From: Streptomyces prasinopilosus
Lineage (GTDB): Bacteria; Actinomycetota; Actinomycetes; Streptomycetales; Streptomycetaceae
DNA length: 35,562 nucleotides
Assembly (NCBI RefSeq): GCF_001419695.1
Contig: NZ_LIRG01000035.1
Location: 1-35,562, forward strand
Direction: 5' to 3'
Positions 29,500 to 35,562 of the stretch are shown here, piece by piece. The position numbers and the translations under genes were made by a program. The first letter of the stretch is position 1. The number at the start of each line of letters is the position of its first letter. The notes below the pieces were generated by a model, which was not told where the DNA came from, made no database searches, and saw nothing but the letters and a program-made list of their open reading frames with translations.

Positions 29500-31185
29500 T
29501 CAGGCGTCGATGATGACGGGGATGATGAGGGGCTTGCGGCGATGGGTGCGGAAGGCCCAGTTCGCCACGGCGCGGGCGACGAGCTGTTCGAGTTGGTGCG
29601 CGTCCCCGACGCCTTCTTCGGCCGCGGTGGCCAGGGTCTTCTCGATGACCGGGACGACCGACTCGAAGGTGGTGTCGTCGTGGACGAAGCCGCGGGCCAG
29701 GAAGTCGGGTGCCTCGGCGAGGGCGCCGGTGTCCGCGTCGACGATCGCCACCACCGTGACCACGCCTTCGGCGGCGAGGGTGAGGCGGTCCTTGAGGGAC
29801 GCTTCGGTGGCGCCGCCGACTTCCATGCCGTCCACGTAGACGTTGCCGGCGGGGACCTTACCGGTGATGGACGCGCGCCCGTCGACCAGGTCGACGACGA
29901 CGCCGTCCTCGGCGATGACGACCCGCTCGGGGTCGACACCGGTACGGATGGCGAGGTCGCCGTTGGCCCGCAGGTGGCGCCATTCGCCGTGCACGGGCAT
30001 GACGTTGCGCGGTTTGACGATGTTGTAGCAGTAGACGAGTTCGCCGGCGCTGGCATGCCCGGAGACGTGCACCTTGGCGTTGCCCTTGTGGACCACGTGG
30101 GCGCCCCACCGGGTGAGTCCGTTGATCACCCGGTAGATGGCGTTCTCGTTGCCGGGGATGAGGGAGCTGGCGAGCAGGACGGTGTCGCCCTTGCCGATGC
30201 GGATCATGTGGTCGCGGTTGGCCATCCGTGACAGCGCGGCCATCGGTTCGCCCTGGGAACCGGTGCACACCAGGGTGATCTTGTGGTCCGGGAGCTTCTC
30301 CAGCTCCTTCGTGCTCACGACCAGACCGGAGGGGACCTTCAGATAGCCCAGGTCACGGGCGATGCCCATGTTGCGGACCATCGACCGGCCGACGAAGGCG
30401 ACCTTGCGGCCGTGCTGGTGGGCGGCGTCCAGGACCTGCTGGATGCGGTGCACGTGGCTGGCGAAGCTGGAGACGATGACCCGGCGTGGCGCGGTGCGCA
30501 TCACCTGCTCGATCGCCGGGTTCAGCTCCCGCTCGGAGGTGGTGAAGCCGGGTACTTCGGCGTTGGTGGAGTCGGTGAGGAACAGGTCCACACCCTCCTC
30601 GCCGAGGCGGGCGAAGGCGCGCAGATCGGTGATGCGGTCGTCGAGAGGGAACTGGTCCATCTTGAAGTCGCCGGTGTGCAGCACCATCCCGGCCCGGGTG
30701 CGGATCGCGACCGCGAGGCTGTCGGGGATGGAGTGGTTGACCGCCACGAACTCGCAGTCGAAGGGCCCGAAGCCGCGGCGGTCGCCCTCCCGCACCCGCA
30801 CCGTGCGCGGCCGGATGCCGTGTTCCTTGAGCTTGGCCTCCAGGAACGCCAGCGTCAGCTTGGAGCCGACGACGGGAATGTCGGACCGCTCGCGCAGCAG
30901 GTACGGCACGCCGCCGATGTGGTCCTCGTGGCCGTGGGTGAGGATCACGGCCACGATGTCGTCCAGCCGGTCCCGGATCGAGGTGAAGTCCGGCAGGATC
31001 ACGTCCACGCCGGGCTGGGTCTCCTCGGGGAACAGCACGCCGCAGTCGACGATGAGCAGCTTGCCCGCGTGCTCGAAGACGGTCATGTTGCGGCCGATCT
31101 CACCTAGGCCGCCCAGGGCGATGACCCGCAGCCCTCCTTCGGGAAGGGGCGGGGCGGCTTTCAGTTCGGGGTGCGGATGACTCAT
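29500..31185 (-). CDS. rnj: Ribonuclease J
   Basis: A 561-residue RNase J, a metallo-beta-lactamase/beta-CASP enzyme with endo- and 5'-3' exonuclease activity in mRNA decay and rRNA maturation. The N-terminus reads LRVIALGGLGEIGRNM. The zinc motif HGHEDHIGG is at 84-92, TGDFKMDQ, FLTDSTNAEVPGFT and SSFASHVHR follow, and the beta-CASP motif GSQGEPMAALSRMA, the HVSGHAS segment and MPVHGEWRHL are all present. The length equals that known for Streptomyces RNase J. ATG 31185 gives the conserved N-terminus; upstream in-frame sequence is not family-like. In studied Streptomyces rnj adjoins dapA. Here it does not, so this may be a relocated gene or a second copy. Confidence 0.95.
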   Translation of the reverse strand: MSHPHPELKAAPPLPEGGLRVIALGGLGEIGRNMTVFEHAGKLLIVDCGVLFPEETQPGVDVILPDFTSIRDRLDDIVAVILTHGHEDHIGGVPYLLRERSDIPVVGSKLTLAFLEAKLKEHGIRPRTVRVREGDRRGFGPFDCEFVAVNHSIPDSLAVAIRTRAGMVLHTGDFKMDQFPLDDRITDLRAFARLGEEGVDLFLTDSTNAEVPGFTTSERELNPAIEQVMRTAPRRVIVSSFASHVHRIQQVLDAAHQHGRKVAFVGRSMVRNMGIARDLGYLKVPSGLVVSTKELEKLPDHKITLVCTGSQGEPMAALSRMANRDHMIRIGKGDTVLLASSLIPGNENAIYRVINGLTRWGAHVVHKGNAKVHVSGHASAGELVYCYNIVKPRNVMPVHGEWRHLRANGDLAIRTGVDPERVVIAEDGVVVDLVDGRASITGKVPAGNVYVDGMEVGGATEASLKDRLTLAAEGVVTVVAIVDADTGALAEAPDFLARGFVHDDTTFESVVPVIEKTLATAAEEGVGDAHQLEQLVARAVANWAFRTHRRKPLIIPVIIDA

Positions 31186-31675
31186 ACCCTGACGGTACCC
31201 GGAGAGCGGGACAGGGCGATCCATTGCCTGTGGGATCTCCCTTTCCCGACGGAGCGGGACACGCAGTGGCTGTCTCAGCACGATCGGATCACGCCGGCGG
31301 CCGGAACGGGGAGTGGTGAAAGCGGTACCGCCTTCCGTGGCCGGACCGTTCGCCCGGTGCTGGAGAAGATCTCGTACGCCCTGTCGTGTTTTCCGGCGTT
31401 GTCCGCCTCCCGGTGAGACTCGGCACTGGTCCACTCGGAGGAGTCGAGACGCGGGTGCCGTCGGCGCTCAGGAGCAAGCTCTGCGGCGCAGGGACTGGGA
31501 GAGCGTGCGAGCCCGGAGGACACACTGTCCGGGCGGCCACGCGTGCACGCCGGAGAACTCGTACCTTGATTCCCGAGGATCCCGGCGGTGCCGGCGGTGC
31601 CGCGCCGCGAGGGGCGGGAGTCGCCGGGTTCCCGCGGCCGTGTGCGATACCGCGAGACGTGAGAAGGTCTGGGGC
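31186..31675. other. Divergent intergenic region, RNase J / PcaL
   Basis: About 490 nt between divergent starts. It must hold both promoters, but I could not assign elements with good spacing. Open frames are Arg/Pro-rich shadows; the upstream extension of the PcaL frame to 31313 is not family-like and is rejected. Confidence 0.4.
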
Positions 31676-32974
31676 GTGAGTGAGACACCACCGAACACCC
31701 TGCAATACCGCTTCGACGGACCGGAAGACGCCCCTGTCCTGATCCTGGGTCCCTCGCTCGGCACGACATGGCACATGTGGGACCGGCAGATCCCCGAACT
31801 GACGAAACAATGGCGCGTGTTCCGGTTCGACCTGCCCGGACACGGAGGCGCCCCCGCCTACCCGGGGGGATCGGTCGGCGACCTCACCGCACGACTGCTC
31901 GCCACCCTCGAAGGGCTCGGCGTGCAGCGCTTCGGCTACGCGGGCTGCGCGCTCGGCGGCGCGATCGGCCTCGAACTGGCCCTGCACCACCCCGAACGCC
32001 TCGCCTCCCTCGCGCTGATCGCCGCCTCGCCCCGGTTCGGCACCGCCGACGAGTTCCGCCAGCGCGGGGTGATCGTCCGCACGAACGGGCTCGAGCCGAT
32101 CGCCCGCAGCGCGCCCGACCGCTGGTTCACCAGTGGCTTCGCGGCCGCGCAGCCCGCGATCACCGAGTGGGCCGTGCAGATGGTGCGCACCACCGACCCG
32201 GGCTGCTACATCGCCGCCTGCGAGGCCCTCGCCGCGTTCGACGTACGGGCCGGCCTCGGCAGCGTCGGCGTGCCGACGCTGGTGCTGGTCGGCTCGGACG
32301 ACCAGGTCACCGGCCCCGCCGAGGCCCGCACGCTGGTCGCCGGGGTGCCGGACGCCCGGCTGGCCGTCGTGCCCGGCGCCTCCCACCTCGTACCGGTGGA
32401 GCAGCCCGCCGCCGTCACCGATCTCCTGGTCCGGCACTTCTCCACCGCCTGGCAGCCCGGCTTCGAGGCCGCCACCGGACACGTCGCCCTGCCCGCCGTC
32501 CAGGTCCAGGCGGGGCAGGTGGTCGTGCCGCAGCAGGCCGGGCCCGTCGGCGAGATCGCCGCCGCCGTCCCGCCGGACCCCCGGGAGGGCGGCCCCGACC
32601 CGTACGAGGCCGGGATCAAGGTCCGCCGCGAGGTGCTGGGCGACGCGCACGTCGACCAGGCGCTGGCCCAGGCCGACGACTTCTCGGGCGACTTCCAGGA
32701 GTACGTCACCCGCTCCGTCTGGGGCGGTGTCTGGGACCGGCCCGGCCTGGACCGGCGCACCCGCAGCTGCGTCACCCTCACGGCCCTGGTCGCCGGCGGC
32801 CACCTGGAGGACCTCGCCGTCCACACCCGGGCCGCCCTGCGCAACGGCCTCACTCCCGCGGAGATCAAGGAGGTCCTGCTGCAGGCGGCCGTCTACTGCG
32901 GCGTCCCCGCGGCGAACAGCGCGTTCCGGGTGGCCCAGCAGGTCGTCCGCGAGGAGACCACGCCCCAGGTGTGA
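31676..32974 (+). CDS. pcaL: Fused 3-oxoadipate enol-lactonase / 4-carboxymuconolactone decarboxylase
   Basis: A 432-residue fusion for two consecutive steps of the protocatechuate branch of the beta-ketoadipate pathway. Residues 1 to about 260 are the alpha/beta-hydrolase lactonase: LGPSLGTTWHMWDRQIPEL, FDLPGHGGAP, the elbow YAGCALGGAIG (88-98), Asp in GSDDQV and His in GASHLVP. Residues about 300-425 are the decarboxylase: YEAGIKVRREVLGDAHVDQA, then RSCVTLTALVAGGHLEDLAVHTRAAL and GVPAANSAFRVA. In the nucleophile elbow G-x-Ser-x-G the central residue is Ala92, with Cys91 before it. The start is GTG with GAGAAGG upstream. The other pca genes are not in the window. Confidence 0.92.
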   Translation: MSETPPNTLQYRFDGPEDAPVLILGPSLGTTWHMWDRQIPELTKQWRVFRFDLPGHGGAPAYPGGSVGDLTARLLATLEGLGVQRFGYAGCALGGAIGLELALHHPERLASLALIAASPRFGTADEFRQRGVIVRTNGLEPIARSAPDRWFTSGFAAAQPAITEWAVQMVRTTDPGCYIAACEALAAFDVRAGLGSVGVPTLVLVGSDDQVTGPAEARTLVAGVPDARLAVVPGASHLVPVEQPAAVTDLLVRHFSTAWQPGFEAATGHVALPAVQVQAGQVVVPQQAGPVGEIAAAVPPDPREGGPDPYEAGIKVRREVLGDAHVDQALAQADDFSGDFQEYVTRSVWGGVWDRPGLDRRTRSCVTLTALVAGGHLEDLAVHTRAALRNGLTPAEIKEVLLQAAVYCGVPAANSAFRVAQQVVREETTPQV

Positions 32975-33048
32975 GTCCCGGGACCGGCCGGGAGGGCGGG
33001 CCCCGGGGCCTCGCGCCGGGGCGGGCCCGCAGGGGGCAGGATGGACGT

Positions 33049-33684
33049 ATGAGGCTCACGAAGAAGTCGCACTCCTGCGTCCGCCTGGAGAGGGACGGCC
33101 GCGCCCTCGTCATCGACCCCGGAGGGTTCAGCGAGGAGGACGCCGCGCTCGGCGCGGAGGCCGTCCTCGTCACGCACGAGCACCCGGACCACTTCGACGA
33201 GGGCAGGCTCAGGGCCGCGCTGGAGGCCGACCCGGCCACCCGGATCTGGACCCTGAAATCCGTCGCGGACCAGCTCTCGGCCGCCTTCCCGGGCCGGGTG
33301 CACACCGTCGGCCACGGCGACACGTTCACCGCCGCGGGCTTCGAGGTGCAGGTGCACGGCGAGCTGCACGCCGTGATCCACCCGGACATCCCGCGGGTCA
33401 CCAACGTCGGCTACCTCGTCGACGACGGCGCCCTCTTCCACCCCGGCGACGCCCTCACCGTCCCCGGCCACCCGGTCCGGACGCTGATGCTCCCCGTCAT
33501 GGCCCCCTGGAACAAGATCTCGGAGGTCATCGACTACGTCCGCGAGGTCCGGCCCGAACGCGCCTACGACATCCACGACGCCCTGCTCACCGACCTGGCC
33601 CGCCCGATCTACGACCGCCAGATCGGGGCCCTCGGCGGCGCCGAGCACCTGCGCCTGGCCCCGGGGGCGACGGCCGAGCTGTGA
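33049..33684 (+). CDS. Metallo-beta-lactamase-fold hydrolase (UlaG-like)
   Basis: A 211-residue MBL-fold metal-dependent hydrolase. The metal motif is HEHPDH (residues 43-48), followed by ELHAVIHPDIP and LFHPGDAL, which supply further ligands; PVMAPWNKISEVIDYVREV is typical of the UlaG-like group. It is short and cytosolic. The ATG has a purine-rich upstream stretch. It follows pcaL by 74 nt and precedes exonuclease III by 60 nt on the same strand, but no functional link is evident. The substrate is unknown. Confidence 0.88.
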   Translation: MRLTKKSHSCVRLERDGRALVIDPGGFSEEDAALGAEAVLVTHEHPDHFDEGRLRAALEADPATRIWTLKSVADQLSAAFPGRVHTVGHGDTFTAAGFEVQVHGELHAVIHPDIPRVTNVGYLVDDGALFHPGDALTVPGHPVRTLMLPVMAPWNKISEVIDYVREVRPERAYDIHDALLTDLARPIYDRQIGALGGAEHLRLAPGATAEL

Positions 33685-33744
33685 GACGCCCCCGCGGCCC
33701 CCGGTGAGCGGGCGGTGTCACGGGTGCCGGGTAGGTTGGAGGAC

Positions 33745-34524
33745 ATGCGCATCGCGACCTGGAACGTGAACTCGATCACCGCCCGCCTGCCGAGGCTCCT
33801 GGCCTGGCTGGAGAGCAGCGGCACGGACGTGCTGTGCCTCCAGGAGGCCAAGGTCGCCGAGGAGAACTTCCCGGTGGAGCAACTGCGCGAGCTGGGCTAC
33901 GAGTCGGCGGTGCACGCCACCGGCCGGTGGAACGGCGTGGCGGTGCTCTCCCGGGTGGGCCTGGAGGACGTCGTCAAGGGCCTGCCCGGCGATCCGGGCT
34001 ACGACGGCGCGCTGGAGCCCCGGGCCGTCTCCGCGACCTGCGGCCCGGTCCGCGTCTGGTCGGTGTACGTGCCCAACGGACGCGAGGTGGACCACCCGCA
34101 CTACGCGTACAAGCTCCGGTGGTTCGAGGCGCTGAAGGCCGCCGTGGCCGGCGACGCGGCGGGCAGCCGCCCCTTCGCGGTCCTCGGCGACTACAACGTG
34201 GCGCCGACCGACGACGACGTGTACGACATCGCGGCCTTCGAGGGCCTCACCCACGTCACCGGGCCCGAGCGCGCCGCCCTCGCCGCCCTGCGCGGGACCG
34301 GCCTGAGCGACGTCGTCCCGCGCCCGCTGAAGTACGACCACCCGTTCACGTACTGGGACTACCGCCAGCTCGGCTTCCCCAAGAACCGCGGCATGCGCAT
34401 CGACCTGGTGTACGGCAACGAGCCGTTCGCCGAGGCCGTTTCCGACGCCTACGTGGACCGCGAGGAGCGCAAGGGCAAGGGCGCCTCGGACCACGCACCG
34501 GTCGTCGTCGACCTGGACGTGTGA
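33745..34524 (+). CDS. xth: Exodeoxyribonuclease III (AP endonuclease family)
   Basis: A 259-residue Mg2+-dependent nuclease of the ExoIII/APE1 family, removing 3' blocking groups and cleaving at abasic sites in base excision repair. All family motifs are visible: MRIATWNVNSI, LCLQEAK (the catalytic Glu), WNGVAVLSR, VYVPNGR, LGDYNVAPTDDD (catalytic Asp and Asn), MRIDLVYGN and GASDHAPVVVDL (the C-terminal Asp-His). The ATG is preceded by GGAGG. Length is normal and the domain is complete. Confidence 0.96.
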   Translation: MRIATWNVNSITARLPRLLAWLESSGTDVLCLQEAKVAEENFPVEQLRELGYESAVHATGRWNGVAVLSRVGLEDVVKGLPGDPGYDGALEPRAVSATCGPVRVWSVYVPNGREVDHPHYAYKLRWFEALKAAVAGDAAGSRPFAVLGDYNVAPTDDDVYDIAAFEGLTHVTGPERAALAALRGTGLSDVVPRPLKYDHPFTYWDYRQLGFPKNRGMRIDLVYGNEPFAEAVSDAYVDREERKGKGASDHAPVVVDLDV

Positions 34525-34617
34525 CCACCGGCCACGGATGATCGGTAACCGGCCACCCGGCGGCGCCGTCCGCGCGCCCCGTGGTGCGGACGGCGGCGCG
34601 AATGTCACGCTGGAAGG

Positions 34618-35028
34618 ATGAACATCCCCTTCCTGGGCGACCGGCGCCGCAAGCCCGGAGCGCGTGATCCCGAAGGCCTCGCGGAACTCCTCGCCGAGTG
34701 CGAGCTGCTGCGCTCCCAGGTGTCCCGGGCCGGCGTCCGACTGGACGACTCCCCGGCCTCGTTGGAGGCACTGGACCAGCTGGTCCCGGGAAGCTGGCGG
34801 GACGACGAGGACACCCTGACCTGGCTGGGCAACGACGCCGGGCTGTACCTGGGCACGGTCATCGTGCGCACCGTGCCGGGAGCCGCCTGGGAGATCCGCT
34901 CCGACGGGCAGCCCGTCGTACGGCTCGCCTCCGGGCGGGAGTTCGACGTCGTGGACTCCGGACACGCCTGGGCCGCCGGCGGCGTGCCCGAACTGTCCCA
35001 GCTGTACGCCGAGGTCGCCGAGGCGTGA
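34618..35028 (+). CDS. Small conserved actinobacterial protein (DUF6278-like)
   Basis: A 136-residue protein starting MNIPFLGDRRRKPGARDPEGL. It has a central predicted beta-rich stretch, DTLTWLGNDAGLYLGTVIVRTVPGAAWEI, and a C-terminal FDVVDSGHAWAAGGVPELSQLYAEVAEA. There is no signal peptide or membrane segment. It resembles the DUF6278 group of Streptomyces proteins as I recall it; the function is unknown. The ATG follows GGAAGG closely. It is 93 nt after the exonuclease III gene. Confidence 0.75.
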   Translation: MNIPFLGDRRRKPGARDPEGLAELLAECELLRSQVSRAGVRLDDSPASLEALDQLVPGSWRDDEDTLTWLGNDAGLYLGTVIVRTVPGAAWEIRSDGQPVVRLASGREFDVVDSGHAWAAGGVPELSQLYAEVAEA

Positions 35029-35471
35029 GACGCCCGGCGGACCCCGGCCGGTCCGCGCCCGCCGGGCCCCGGCCGCGTCCCGCCGCACACCGGTCCGCCG
35101 CGAGCGGGGGAGGAGTGATCGTCGTCACGTGCGGGACGGACCCCGTCCGCTCCGGCGGCGGCCTCCCGCGCCGACGGGCGACGGCTCCCCGGTCAACGGC
35201 CTTGCCACCGGGGGCCGTACACCCGGGAAGGCCTTCACGCGCCCGGGCGGGAACCGGGCAGGTGAGCCGCTTTCCGGGATCTCCGGACGAGGGAGTGGGG
35301 GCAGGGGGAGGTGCGCCCGGCCCGGCCTCGACTACGATGTTTTCTCCGTCCCGGTGGGGAGGGGGACTTCGCGGACGGAGCGGGGGACGCCGCCGCCGGG
35401 AGGGGCCCACCGGCCCGCATCCGCGGGGCGGCGGTTCACATCGGCCAGTCCCGTCCGGCGGCAGTCGGAGA
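35029..35471. other. Intergenic region, no gene recognised
   Basis: Very GC-rich sequence. Frames on both strands are Arg/Gly/Pro-rich with no domain or ribosome site. A TACGATGTTTT around 35332-35342 is the only AT-richer spot and could belong to a promoter, but no matched elements are seen. Confidence 0.45.
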
Positions 35472-35562
35472 TCACTGTCCGCGTCGTGAAGACGGCCCGC
35501 GCCACGGGTTGTTCGCCGGCGGGCAGAAGGTCAGCTGCGCGTCGGGCGGGTGGTGCCCGGTC
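35472..35562 (-). CDS. Possible C-terminal end of a minus-strand gene running off the window
   Basis: The minus strand from the right edge is open for 29 codons with strong GC third-position bias and plausible composition (HHPPDAQLTFCPPANNPW), then stops with TGA at 35472-35474. The fragment is too short to identify. It could equally be a chance frame. Confidence 0.3.
   Translation of the reverse strand, partial: TGHHPPDAQLTFCPPANNPWRGPSSRRGQ

Noticed and set aside
32975-33048. GC-rich inverted sequences between pcaL and the MBL-fold gene as a terminator
   Set aside because: The pairing is imperfect with internal bulges and expected by chance at this GC content; not strong enough to call.
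1-35562. tRNA, rRNA, CRISPR array, IS element or prophage boundaries
   Set aside because: I saw no cloverleaf with T-loop GGTTCGAATCC-type sequence, no regularly spaced repeats, and no transposase or integrase frame.

Overview
The window is high-GC actinobacterial DNA, almost certainly from a Streptomyces-type genome. The evidence is strong GC bias at third codon positions, a perfect CebR-type operator (TGGGAGCGCTCCCA) at a cellulase gene, a Tat-exported glycosidase, a Streptomyces-type 67-residue cold-shock protein, a fused PcaL, and rare TTA (bldA) leucine codons found only in the secondary-metabolism operon.

Region 1 (about 325-18983) is a single-strand operon of 17 genes with no recognisable NRPS or multidomain PKS. 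A candidate promoter and repeat-type operator lie just upstream, and a strong hairpin terminator follows. Eight junctions overlap by 4 nt (ATGA/GTGA) and most others are nearly contiguous. In order: two ATP-grasp ligases, a kynurenine-formamidase-type cyclase, anthranilate synthase I and II, a LuxE-like adenylate-forming enzyme, a LuxC/ALDH-like reductase, an SDR, a DAHP synthase, a glycine-oxidase-like flavoenzyme, a MATE exporter, an atypical KAS III, an alpha/beta-hydrolase fused in frame to an acyl carrier protein, a glutamine-dependent asparagine-synthetase-type amidotransferase, a luciferase-like monooxygenase, its probable flavin reductase, and a TauE/SafE membrane protein. The inferred logic is: raise shikimate flux (DAHPS), make anthranilate from chorismate (TrpEG), activate and possibly reduce the aryl acid (LuxE/LuxC/SDR), add acyl units (KAS III, ACP), form amide bonds (ATP-grasps, AsnB), oxidise (LLM plus reductase, FAD enzyme) and export (MATE). 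I do not recognise the product. This is the best candidate for an undescribed system.

Region 2 (about 19266-24667) is a plant-polysaccharide group: a GH6 cellulase under a CebR box, a truncated LacI-family gene, a Tat-secreted GH43 enzyme, and a GH27 alpha-galactosidase with a ricin-type lectin domain. The GH43-GH27 divergent spacer carries three TTCGAA-type inverted repeats and a near-consensus promoter.

Region 3 (about 24992-31185) holds a GNAT acetyltransferase, then a cold-shock/RNA group: a cold-shock protein with a structured leader, a DEAD-box helicase, a CBS-domain protein, a small unknown protein and, convergently, RNase J.

Region 4 (31676-35562) holds fused PcaL, a metallo-beta-lactamase-fold hydrolase, exodeoxyribonuclease III, a small DUF-type protein, and possibly the 3' end of a minus-strand gene at the right edge. 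No rRNA, tRNA, CRISPR array, IS element or complete prophage was seen.
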